Below are positions 12,977-19,523 of a stretch of 19,523 nucleotides of DNA, one piece after another. The DNA comes from Nitrosotalea sp. (lineage in GTDB: Archaea > Thermoproteota > Nitrososphaeria > Nitrososphaerales > Nitrosopumilaceae), in assembly GCA_023252335.1 (NCBI GenBank), contig JAJPEA010000010.1:1-19523 (forward strand). The letters are read 5' to 3'. The stretch's first letter is position 1. Each line of letters opens with the position of its first letter. The notes below the pieces were generated by a model, which did no database searches, had not been told where the DNA came from, and was given only the letters and a program-made list of their open reading frames with translations. The translations under genes were made by a program, and so were the position numbers.

Positions 12977-15916
12977 ATGTCATCACTAATTCCAAAGAAA
13001 ATACGTGAAATGGAATATCGTATTGAGGCTGATCCATCAAAAGGCATGAAAGTTCCAGTAACAATTTACGCTGATGAAAAATTATTGCAAAAAATGCTTA
13101 CAGATAGAACAATCCAACAAGCAGTAAATGTATCCACAATACCTGGAGTACTCAAACATGTTGTAGTTCTTCCAGATGGTCATGAAGGCTATGGATTTCC
13201 TGTTGGGGGAGTCGCTGCTATGGATGCCGAAGAGGGCATGATAAGCCCTGGGGGCGTAGGTTATGATATCAACTGCCTTCATCCGTCTACCAGAGTATAC
13301 ACTGAGGACGGAGGTTGGAAACGTATAGTTACAATTGCAGACAATGACGACACTTTATCATTTGATGTGCAAAGCAAGGCTACTATAAAGACAAAACCTG
13401 TTCTAATGCTCAAGAAAAAGCATCAAGGTGCAATACTCAAAATAACCACAAAGTTTGGAAAAGAACTTCTAGTCACTAGTGACCATCCATTGCTTACTGA
13501 GAAAGGCATGGTAGATGCAGGTCTTGTGTCAATTGGGACAAGTCTAGTTTCTCATGGATTTGAAGGATTGGAGCAATCAGAACCTAATGAAGCCGACATA
13601 TACAACATTGAAGATCTTAACAAGGCCATGAATGAATTGGGTGTAACTGAAAAAGGTAATGCTAGAGCACAGGTATTGCGACATCTTGGCAACCTTGGGC
13701 TCTTGGAACTAAAGACAACTAGCAACAAACTTCCTAGGATACTAAAATTACTTGGCATAATACTAAGCGATGGTACGGTACCACAAGGAAACAAGTATGT
13801 ATCAATTTATGGAAAATTAGAAGATCTCAAACCAATACAGGATGATTTGAGTTGGTTGGGATTGAACTCAACTATTACATCTCGCGAAAGACAACACACA
13901 ATAAATTCACACTATGGTGAGGCAACTTTTCAAGCTGTGGAGCACTCTCTCAAAATATCTTCCCGAGGATTCAGAGTAGTTTTACATGCAATGGGAATTC
14001 CTTCAGGGAGCAGGTCTGCACAAAGATACAGAATACCTGCATGGATAAAATCTCTCAAGCCGTGGCAACAACGACTTTTTGTTGCTGCATATTTTGGAGG
14101 TGAACTTTCCAAGCCAACATCTAACAATGGCTATAACTTTACCATGCCTGCCTTTAGCGTAAGCAAGCTAGAGACTATGGCAGACAATGCATTTGAGATA
14201 GTAAATGACATGAGAGAAATCCTAGAATCACTTGGCATAATGACTTCGGATCCAACACTGGTGGATGGCTATGCATATGACGGCAAAAAGGGCAAGACAG
14301 TGGCAGTACGTCTTGGTATAGAATCCAACGCCAAGAACATGTTGCGCTTCCTCAGTACTGTAGGATATATTTACAACAAGGAAAAGGAGGTACTAGCTAG
14401 CATAGCTTCCTTGTATCTTGGTTTTACTAGTACGATCAGGGAACAAAGAGATGATGCACGAACCACTGCACGGGAAATGTATTCGAGCGGAACAAGCTCT
14501 GGACAAATTTTAGCCACGCTAAAAGGTGAATACTTTACTCAAAGCTTTATAGAGCACTCGCTATGGTCTGAGAGAAAATCAGCAAGGGTTTGGGATGTCA
14601 TACGCTTTGACGAGTTTATGAAAGAAATTTCAATTGGAGATGGATACGGATGGGACAAGATAGCAAAGATAGAAGAGGTTGATTACGATGGTTATGTCTA
14701 TGATCTGACTATCAATAATCACAACCACAATTTCATCGCAAATGGTATTGTGGTATCAAATTGTGGTGTGAGGCTAATCAAAACAAATCTCATGGAAAAA
14801 GATGTCAGGCCTAAACTTCGGGATCTTGTTAGCGAATTATTTACATCTATTCCGTCTGGAGTAGGCTCTAAAGGTGCTGTGAGATTGACCTCTTCTGATC
14901 TTGATGAAGTTCTTGTAAAAGGAGTACAATGGGCAATTGATCACGGATATGGTTCAAAAGATGATGCTGATGTATGCGAAGAAAATGGACAGATAAAAAA
15001 TGCTGATCCTGCAAAGATATCTCCAACTGCACGAAAGAGAGGTGCGCCACAACTTGGAAGTCTTGGCTCTGGAAACCATTTTCTTGAGGTACAACGTGTT
15101 GATCAAATTCATGACAAGGAAGCTGCTAAAAAGATGGGAATTTTTAATGAAGGACAAATTACTGTATTGATTCATTGTGGTTCACGTGGTTTTGGCCATC
15201 AGGTATGCAGTGATTATCTACGAGTATCTGAACAGGCGCTCTCTAAATACAAAATAAATCTAGTAGACAGAGAACTTGCATGTGTTCCAAATTCTTCAGA
15301 AGAGGGCGAGTCATATAGAAAAGCAATGTTTGCTGCATTAAATTATGCATGGAGCAACAGACAGATGATAACACACTGGACAAGAAAAGCCTTTGAAAGA
15401 GTTTTCAAACAATCAGAATCTGATCTTGACATGAAACTAATCTACGATGTTGCTCATAACATTGCCAAAGTTGAAAAACACAAAATTGATGGCGAACTAC
15501 GATCAGTTGTGGTTCATAGAAAAGGTGCAACAAGAGCATTTCCACAAGGTAGAGATGAAATACCAAGAAAATATCGAGATATAGGCCAGCCTGTGTTCAT
15601 ACCTGGTTCTATGGGTACTGGTAGCTGGATTTTATTGGGAAAACCAAATTCTATGGACTTGAGCTTTGGTTCTACTGCACACGGTGCAGGAAGAATGATG
15701 TCAAGGTCTGCTGCAAGAAGAAGTTTTACAGAAGGCCAAGTGCAAAAATCATTGAACGATAAAGGAATTTTCATAAAAGCTCTTACACGAGAAGGCGTGG
15801 TGGAAGAAACGCCAGAGGCATACAAGGATGTTGATGCTGTCGCAAATGTATCTCATGAACTTGGAATAGCTACTAAAGTAGCAAAGCTTGTTCCAATTGG
15901 GGTAATCAAGGGTTGA
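12977..15916 (+). CDS. rtcB: tRNA-splicing ligase RtcB precursor, interrupted by an intein
   Basis: RtcB is the GTP- and Mn(II)-dependent RNA ligase that joins 2',3'-cyclic-phosphate and 5'-OH ends, notably tRNA exons after intron removal. The 979-residue precursor has two exteins (residues 1-99 and 596-979) that join into a normal 483-residue RtcB. N-extein motifs include 'LPDGHEGYGFPVGGVAA' and 'SPGGVGYDIN'. C-extein motifs include metal-binding C596 (equivalent to Pyrococcus C98), 'GSGNHFLEV', 'HCGSRGFGHQV', 'DVAHNIAKVE', and the guanylated histidine in 'STAHGAGRMMSR'. Residues 100-595 are an intein. ATG 12977 was preferred over GTG 12947 because the TATA overlaps the latter. The stop overlaps the TTG start of the next gene. 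Presence of an intron-bearing tRNA at the window's left edge fits a need for RtcB. Confidence 0.97.
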   Translation: MSSLIPKKIREMEYRIEADPSKGMKVPVTIYADEKLLQKMLTDRTIQQAVNVSTIPGVLKHVVVLPDGHEGYGFPVGGVAAMDAEEGMISPGGVGYDINCLHPSTRVYTEDGGWKRIVTIADNDDTLSFDVQSKATIKTKPVLMLKKKHQGAILKITTKFGKELLVTSDHPLLTEKGMVDAGLVSIGTSLVSHGFEGLEQSEPNEADIYNIEDLNKAMNELGVTEKGNARAQVLRHLGNLGLLELKTTSNKLPRILKLLGIILSDGTVPQGNKYVSIYGKLEDLKPIQDDLSWLGLNSTITSRERQHTINSHYGEATFQAVEHSLKISSRGFRVVLHAMGIPSGSRSAQRYRIPAWIKSLKPWQQRLFVAAYFGGELSKPTSNNGYNFTMPAFSVSKLETMADNAFEIVNDMREILESLGIMTSDPTLVDGYAYDGKKGKTVAVRLGIESNAKNMLRFLSTVGYIYNKEKEVLASIASLYLGFTSTIREQRDDARTTAREMYSSGTSSGQILATLKGEYFTQSFIEHSLWSERKSARVWDVIRFDEFMKEISIGDGYGWDKIAKIEEVDYDGYVYDLTINNHNHNFIANGIVVSNCGVRLIKTNLMEKDVRPKLRDLVSELFTSIPSGVGSKGAVRLTSSDLDEVLVKGVQWAIDHGYGSKDDADVCEENGQIKNADPAKISPTARKRGAPQLGSLGSGNHFLEVQRVDQIHDKEAAKKMGIFNEGQITVLIHCGSRGFGHQVCSDYLRVSEQALSKYKINLVDRELACVPNSSEEGESYRKAMFAALNYAWSNRQMITHWTRKAFERVFKQSESDLDMKLIYDVAHNIAKVEKHKIDGELRSVVVHRKGATRAFPQGRDEIPRKYRDIGQPVFIPGSMGTGSWILLGKPNSMDLSFGSTAHGAGRMMSRSAARRSFTEGQVQKSLNDKGIFIKALTREGVVEETPEAYKDVDAVANVSHELGIATKVAKLVPIGVIKG
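13274..14761 (+). mobile_element. RtcB intein with embedded LAGLIDADG homing endonuclease
   Basis: 496 residues inserted in frame between N99 and C596 of RtcB. Splicing blocks: C1 ('CLHPSTRVYT', block A); 'TSDH' at intein residues 68-71 (block B, TxxH); block F/G 'YDGYVYDLTINNHNHNF' and C-terminal N496, followed by extein Cys. The penultimate residue is Ser495 rather than the usual His. The endonuclease core has LAGLIDADG motif 1 at 159-167 (LLGIILSDG, acid D166) and motif 2 at 269-277 (FVAAYFGGE, acid E277). About residues 395-430 ('AREMYSSGTSSGQILATL') look like an accessory helical or helix-turn-helix segment. Insertion just before the metal-binding cysteine matches the known RtcB intein site in Pyrococcus. 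The product should self-excise and may spread by homing into intein-less rtcB alleles. Confidence 0.95.
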
Positions 15917-16377
15917 CTGAAGAAGACAAAGAACTAGAGCTTCTCAAAGCAAAAAGAATGCTTGAGATGCAAAAAAACATCTCACAGAGACAAAGAATTG
16001 ACGAGGTCAAGCCTGAATCAAAGACACCAAAGACTACTCCAAGAGACCTTGTTCTCAAACAACTCGGATATAGGGGAGAAGAGGTACTTCAGAATGCCGA
16101 ATCTCAATTTCCTACCGAGACCAAGATGGTTATAGAAAAACTTGCAGAGCTCATCCAAGGGGGAGAAATTAATGAAATCATTGATGGCGGAAAATTATTG
16201 ACATTATTTAGATCTGTTGGAATTAATGTGAGAATACAAACTACAATAAGTGTTGAACAAGATGGAAAGATGGTATCTTGGTCAGACAAGCTAAAAGGAG
16301 AAGCCAAATCAATGTCAGAATCTACATCAGAACCCGAGTCGGCATCTTCTGATGTATCTTCAAGTGAAAATATCTGA
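15913..16377 (+). CDS. PDCD5/TFAR19-like DNA-binding protein with acidic Ser-rich tail
   Basis: 154 residues. The N-terminus 'LELLKAKRMLEMQKN' matches the basic helix that opens archaeal PDCD5-family proteins, and the core ('LVLKQLGYRG', 'AESQFPTETKMVIEKLAELIQGGEINEIIDGGKLLTLFRSVG') has the pattern of the three-helix bundle in that family. In archaea these proteins bind double-stranded DNA without sequence preference; their cellular role is unsettled. The match is by eye and distant, so the family name is tentative. The last 20 residues or so are Ser/Glu-rich and acidic, unlike compact archaeal homologues. TTG at 15913 overlaps the rtcB stop (TTGA), so the gene is translationally coupled to rtcB. 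Confidence 0.65.
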   Translation: MTEEDKELELLKAKRMLEMQKNISQRQRIDEVKPESKTPKTTPRDLVLKQLGYRGEEVLQNAESQFPTETKMVIEKLAELIQGGEINEIIDGGKLLTLFRSVGINVRIQTTISVEQDGKMVSWSDKLKGEAKSMSESTSEPESASSDVSSSENI

Positions 16378-16426
16378 CAGTTACAAGTGGAAAACAATTT
16401 CAAACATCGTTGGACACATCAAGTAA

Positions 16427-16434
16427 GTTTATTA
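16427..16434 (+). promoter_or_regulatory. Putative TATA box for the gene at 16462
   Basis: GTTTATTA is centred about 31 bases before ATG 16462, giving a transcript with a leader of about 5 bases. It lies inside the longer frame that could begin at GTG 16387, which argues against that start. Confidence 0.4.
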
Positions 16435-16461
16435 TTTGTGCGTCATGGTGGATGGTTGTTT

Positions 16462-16785
16462 ATGCACGGGAGGGCTACTATTCTTGAGATTGCAACAACC
16501 AAATATGAAATTGATCTAGAGATTGTTACTGCTGCAATGAATGAATTGCAGACTCTGTGTGGGGTCACCGAAGGTTTTCTGATAAGTAAACCGATGGAAA
16601 GATTTGGCTGGGCCTTTTTCAAAGTGTTGATAAAAATAGAACTTTTCTCTGGAATGGAATTGAAATTAGGAGATCAAATTATGAAAACCAAGGGAAAAAA
16701 ACTCGAAGATAAATTTGCCACCTTTATGACAAAGTTCTTTGAAAACAAAAACGCCAAAGTTAAAGTAAAGCTTGTAGATGCCTAG
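16462..16785 (+). CDS. Small protein of unknown function
   Basis: 107 residues; I do not recognise a family. It has mixed alpha/beta character: 'ATILEIATTKYEIDLEIVTAAMNELQTLCG', then a hydrophobic stretch 'FGWAFFKVLIKIELFSGMELKLG', then a lysine-rich helical end ('GKKLEDKFATFMTKFFENKNAK'). There is no clear transmembrane helix, metal motif or catalytic signature. ATG 16462 is chosen from the TATA at 16427-16434. GTG 16387 would add 25 residues, closing the gap to the preceding gene. The TAG stop shares the tetranucleotide CTAG with the uS11 stop on the other strand, so the two genes end back to back. The basic C-terminus and location beside uS11 could hint at RNA association, but that is speculation. 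Confidence 0.7.
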   Translation: MHGRATILEIATTKYEIDLEIVTAAMNELQTLCGVTEGFLISKPMERFGWAFFKVLIKIELFSGMELKLGDQIMKTKGKKLEDKFATFMTKFFENKNAKVKVKLVDA

Positions 16786-17186
16786 ACTCTTCTTCCTCTT
16801 TTACCACCCTTCTTTCTTGTGGTATCATGAGGAATTGGGGTTACATCATCAATTCTTCCAATCTTAAATCCGCCTCTTGCTAGTGCTCTGATTGCTGCCT
16901 GTGCACCTGGACCTGGAACACGTGAACCGACTCCACCTACTGCTCTTACTCTAATGTGAAGACCTGTAAAGCCCTTGTCATGTGCTGCCTCTACCACTGC
17001 TGCAGTTGATTTCATTGCTGCATAAGGAGATGATTCGTATCTGTCTGCGTTAACATGTCGTCCACCAGAACTAATTGCCACAGTCTCTGCACCAGAAACA
17101 TCTGTAATGTGCACTATGGTATTGTTGAAACTACTGAAAATATGAGCTATTCCCCATTTTTCCTTAGCTTCTTGTGTGGACAACAT
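16782..17186 (-). CDS. rps11: Small ribosomal subunit protein uS11
   Basis: Component of the 30S platform, contacting 16S rRNA near the E site. The 134-residue protein has the family's 'IFSSFNNTIVHITDVSGAE' start and 'SSPYAAMKSTAAVVEAAHDKG', followed by 'RVRAVGGVGSRVPGPGAQAAIRALA', and the very basic C-terminus 'RKKGGKRGRRV'. This is the archaeal/eukaryotic form (S14e-like). It is next to thiL and far from any other ribosomal protein gene here, whereas in many archaea uS11 is clustered with uS4, uS13 and RNA polymerase subunits. A TATA (TTTTTTAAA, 17206-17214) overlapping the thiL stop region is 24 bases upstream of its ATG, so it probably has its own promoter as well as possible read-through from thiL. 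Confidence 0.97.
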   Translation of the reverse strand: MLSTQEAKEKWGIAHIFSSFNNTIVHITDVSGAETVAISSGGRHVNADRYESSPYAAMKSTAAVVEAAHDKGFTGLHIRVRAVGGVGSRVPGPGAQAAIRALARGGFKIGRIDDVTPIPHDTTRKKGGKRGRRV

Positions 17187-17205
17187 TTCAAGACTCTTTA
17201 ACGGG

Positions 17206-17214
17206 TTTAAAAAA
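17206..17214 (-). promoter_or_regulatory. TATA box of uS11
   Basis: Minus-strand TTTTTTAAA, centred about 24 bases before the uS11 ATG and lying in the 30-base gap after thiL. The T run could also act as a terminator for thiL. Confidence 0.45.
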
Positions 17215-17216
17215 CA

Positions 17217-18176
17217 TTAGGATCTAAGGTGTGTCCAGCCGCATCTCTTGATAATTCTGGATTTCTCATTTTCTACCAAAATTACGTTTTTTCCATTGGA
17301 TACATGGCCTATCTCATATAGTGGGGCATCTGTTTTCTTTGCTAAACTCCTGATCCTATTCAAATCTCTTGGATGTGCTGTGAATACAATTTCATATTCC
17401 TCGCCGCCGCAAAACACTAGATCTTTTAGATTCATTTTATTTTGATGCGCAAATTTGATTACATTGTTTCCAGTGGGCAGACTAGTTATCACAAATTTTT
17501 TTCTACTCTGTTTACTCATATCATTTAGGGTTATTGCAAGTCCATCGCTTGAATCCATTGATGACGAAAAATATCTAGCAGCCCTTAATCCGAAATCTAA
17601 TCTAGGATTTGGCCTAAAAATTGCTTTTCTAAACCTATCTGCGGATTGTGATTTTACCTTGCGGTTACCTAAAACAAGCTTCAAACCTGCTGAAGAATAA
17701 CCAAAAGGCCCCGATGTTATTATGATATCTCCTATTCTTGCACCCCCTCTAGATGGCATCTTCTTGTCACCTGCACCAAACATGGATACTTCGATGACTA
17801 GCTCTTGTCCTTCATTGGTATCTCCGCCTACTATGTGAAATCCAAATTCTTTGGATGCTTTCAGAAAACCTTTTGCCAACTCGTTGATCATTTTTTGAGT
17901 AAAACTGCGTGGTATTGCTAATGCAATGGTGGCAAATGTGGGCTTGATTCCCTTGCATGCAAAGTCACTTACACATGCAACCAAACTCTTTCTTGCAACA
18001 TCTTCAAGTTTCATTCCTTTGGGAACATCAGTGCTTTGGACTAACATGTCCGATTTTACAACAAATTTGGTATTTTTTATCTTCAAGACTTCGACATCTT
18101 CTGCTTGAAATCTTGATTTTTTTCCAAATCTACTTTGAAATGTCTTGATTATTTTTGTCTCATCTGGACTCTTCAT
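17217..18176 (-). CDS. thiL: Thiamine-monophosphate kinase
   Basis: ThiL phosphorylates thiamine monophosphate with ATP to thiamine diphosphate, the coenzyme of many 2-oxoacid enzymes. The 319-residue protein is of the AIR synthetase/PurM-like ATP-binding superfamily. Motifs in order: 'EDVEVL' (a variant of the usual DDAA metal site), 'VKSDMLVQ', 'VSDFACKGIKP' (normally NDLAAMGA-P), 'GGDTNEG', 'MDSSDGLA' and 'GGEEYEI' (usually GGEDYEL). Length is normal. The metal- and ATP-binding sites look intact although several residues vary, as in other archaeal ThiL proteins. Its start overlaps the end of the phosphomutase gene by 17 bases, so it is translated from the same mRNA as that gene. Confidence 0.95.
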   Translation of the reverse strand: MKSPDETKIIKTFQSRFGKKSRFQAEDVEVLKIKNTKFVVKSDMLVQSTDVPKGMKLEDVARKSLVACVSDFACKGIKPTFATIALAIPRSFTQKMINELAKGFLKASKEFGFHIVGGDTNEGQELVIEVSMFGAGDKKMPSRGGARIGDIIITSGPFGYSSAGLKLVLGNRKVKSQSADRFRKAIFRPNPRLDFGLRAARYFSSSMDSSDGLAITLNDMSKQSRKKFVITSLPTGNNVIKFAHQNKMNLKDLVFCGGEEYEIVFTAHPRDLNRIRSLAKKTDAPLYEIGHVSNGKNVILVENEKSRIIKRCGWTHLRS

Positions 18177-19458
18177 AGCTTTGTTTAACCAACTTGCTGA
18201 TCTGTTTTTCTATTTCTTTGGCTTTGTTCATGTCATTTGACTCTGCAGAGACTCTGATAATGTGCTCAGTATTTGATTGTCTTACCAAGACCCAACTATT
18301 TTCATCTATTATGGATTTTATTCCATCAATTGTTATTATTTGACTTGATTGTTTTCTCATCTTTTTCAAAAGGGTTTGAAGTGTTTTCTTGTGCAATTTA
18401 GAATCTACACTAACTTTAGTTCGCACTTGATGATATCCTTCCATGAATTTGTTTATGTCGTTGAACTGTTTTGTTCCAACCATTGATGCAATAAGACCAC
18501 TTGTAAGAATACCGTCTCTACACATGTTAAACTCTGGCAAGATAAATCCTGCACTGCTTCCTTCTCCACCAGCTTGTGATTTGGTTTTCAACATCAAGTC
18601 CACGACATTTGCTTCTCCTACTTTTGATCTGTTTACTTGGCCGCCTTCTTGCTTGATAAATTTCTCAATTGCAATACTTGTGTCTATACTGAGAACAAAT
18701 TTTTTGTATCCTTTTTCTAGTGCACCTGCTACGCCAAGACCTAGTGTTACATCAGGAGATTGTTTTTTACCATTTCTTACTACAACTAGTCTGTCTCCAT
18801 CAAGATCAAAAGCAAAACCAATGTTTGTCTTTTTTGATGCCTGGACAAGTCCTGACAGTTGATCGTTTGTAGGATCTGGGCCTCGAGTTGATTTACCTGG
18901 TGTACCATTAATGATACTCACTTTGCAACCTAATTTTCTTAGCAACTGGGGTGCAACATCAAATGCCGCGCCTCCACCCACATCTATTGCTATTTTTGAT
19001 GATTTTTTTATATCTCCAATTACCTTGATAGCCTCATCGATATAGCTTGAATCAACCTGTGTTTCAGTTCCAATCTCCTCTCTTTGAAATTTATCTTTCT
19101 TTTCCAAGTACTCTAGTTCTGATTCGTTGATACCCCTTCCATCTAGGATAAACTTGAGACCATTCCATTCCAATGGATTGTGCGAAGAAGTAACTATCAA
19201 ACCGCTTCCATATTTTCTTGCTTCTCTGAAGACAACAGGGGTAGGAGATGTGCCTAGGTTGTAAACGGATATTCCTCTTTCTAAAAGTGAAGCAATTGCA
19301 ACATTGGTTACAATTTCACCTGATGGCCTGGTATCTCTGCCTACCACACATTTTTTTGACTTGACAAGGCGTGAAAAATTTCTACAATAATAAATTATAT
19401 CTTCAAGGTTGAGGTCATTACCAAAAATTCCTCTAACCCCCGAAATTGATACCTTCAA
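18160..19458 (-). CDS. Phosphoglucosamine/phosphomannomutase-family enzyme (alpha-D-phosphohexomutase)
   Basis: The 432-residue protein interconverts 1- and 6-phosphohexoses; archaeal members supply sugar nucleotides for glycosylation and cell-surface polymers. The phosphoserine loop is 'VTSSHNPLEWNG' with catalytic S92. The Mg2+-binding loop is 'DLDGDR' (D218, D220, D222). The sugar-binding loop is 'GGEGSSAGF' (297-305), and 'GRDTRPSG' (40-47) is a conserved N-terminal loop. In the C-terminal phosphate loop the usual RxSGTEP is altered to 'RQSNTEH', so substrate specificity (glucosamine, mannose or glucose) cannot be assigned. TTG start at 19458, fixed by a very good TATA 26 bases upstream and the family-typical opening 'KVSISGVRGIFGND'. 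Its 3' end overlaps thiL by 17 bases. Confidence 0.93.
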   Translation of the reverse strand: MKVSISGVRGIFGNDLNLEDIIYYCRNFSRLVKSKKCVVGRDTRPSGEIVTNVAIASLLERGISVYNLGTSPTPVVFREARKYGSGLIVTSSHNPLEWNGLKFILDGRGINESELEYLEKKDKFQREEIGTETQVDSSYIDEAIKVIGDIKKSSKIAIDVGGGAAFDVAPQLLRKLGCKVSIINGTPGKSTRGPDPTNDQLSGLVQASKKTNIGFAFDLDGDRLVVVRNGKKQSPDVTLGLGVAGALEKGYKKFVLSIDTSIAIEKFIKQEGGQVNRSKVGEANVVDLMLKTKSQAGGEGSSAGFILPEFNMCRDGILTSGLIASMVGTKQFNDINKFMEGYHQVRTKVSVDSKLHKKTLQTLLKKMRKQSSQIITIDGIKSIIDENSWVLVRQSNTEHIIRVSAESNDMNKAKEIEKQISKLVKQSYEESR

Positions 19459-19462
19459 TGAA

Positions 19463-19523
19463 TCAAAAACGCAAAGGCTTTTTATAAACTCTGATTACAT
19501 TGCGAACCACTGCCTCGATAGCT
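19463..19523 (-). CDS. Possible 3' end of a further gene, cut by the window edge
   Basis: On the minus strand, an open frame enters from the right edge and reads '...AIEAVVRNVIRVYKKPLRF' before a TGA at 19463-19465. The sequence is short but has plausible composition. It would end 4 bases before the phosphomutase TTG, in keeping with the tight packing here, although it also runs across that gene's TATA box. Nothing identifies a product, and chance cannot be ruled out. Confidence 0.3.
   Translation of the reverse strand, partial: AIEAVVRNVIRVYKKPLRF
19479..19488 (-). promoter_or_regulatory. TATA box of the phosphomutase/thiL unit
   Basis: Minus-strand TTTATAAAAA, centred about 26 bases before TTG 19458. 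It is one of the strongest boxes in the window and supports the TTG start. Confidence 0.65.

Noticed and set aside
13274..14761. Homing endonuclease as a separate gene or a broken rtcB
   Set aside because: The reading frame is continuous through both exteins and all splicing blocks are present, so it is an in-frame intein, not a disruption or independent gene.
1..19523. CRISPR array, insertion sequence, rRNA or prophage
   Set aside because: I saw no regularly spaced direct repeats, transposase, integrase, or rRNA-like sequence; the only mobile element is the intein.

Overview
The window reads as a chromosomal segment of an AT-rich ammonia-oxidising archaeon of the Nitrosopumilus/Nitrosarchaeum kind (Thaumarchaeota/Nitrososphaerota). 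This is inferred from the archaeal gene set (uS11, archaeal-type ValRS, RtcB, a PDCD5/TFAR19-like protein, archaeal PdxS/PdxT, a mitochondrial-type aconitase), from archaeal TATA boxes about 26-30 bases before start codons, and from short gaps and frequent small overlaps between genes. No transposase, integrase, phage gene, rRNA or CRISPR array is visible.

Layout. 1-46 (minus) is the 5' half of a tRNA cut by the window edge. 216-2357 (plus) holds a membrane-anchored protein of unknown function, then pdxS and pdxT (pyridoxal phosphate synthase) joined by an ATGA overlap. 2398-4951 (plus) holds aconitase and a small Cys/His-rich protein. 4944-5942 (minus) is a zinc-poor MDR oxidoreductase, divergent from an NADPH-dependent FMN reductase (6023-6622). 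6629-10509 (minus) holds a VOC/glyoxalase-fold protein, valyl-tRNA synthetase, a two-domain protein (degenerate nuclease-like N-terminus plus a 6-pyruvoyl/6-carboxy-tetrahydropterin synthase domain) that shares a promoter with valS, and pterin-4a-carbinolamine dehydratase. 10563-11357 (plus) is a stand-alone asparagine-synthetase-type ATP-pyrophosphatase, converging on purB (minus). 12785-16785 (plus) holds a 43-residue charged microprotein, the RNA ligase rtcB interrupted by a 496-residue intein with LAGLIDADG motifs, a PDCD5-like DNA-binding protein and an unrecognised small protein. 16782-19458 (minus) holds ribosomal protein uS11, thiamine-monophosphate kinase thiL and a phosphoglucomutase/phosphomannomutase-family enzyme. 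The last 60 bases may be the tail of one more gene.

How the genes fit together. Most are housekeeping: cofactors (PLP, thiamine diphosphate, pterins), the TCA segment, purine synthesis, translation and tRNA repair/splicing. The least ordinary items are the intein placed directly before the metal-binding cysteine of RtcB, the nuclease-like/PTPS fusion co-transcribed with valS, a single TATA element shared by two divergent genes, and several small proteins of unknown function.

Many gene starts here are decided by TATA spacing. Leaderless or near-leaderless transcripts explain several TTG or internal ATG/GTG starts, which differ from the longest possible reading frames. I saw no convincing evidence of a new defence or mobile system beyond the intein.
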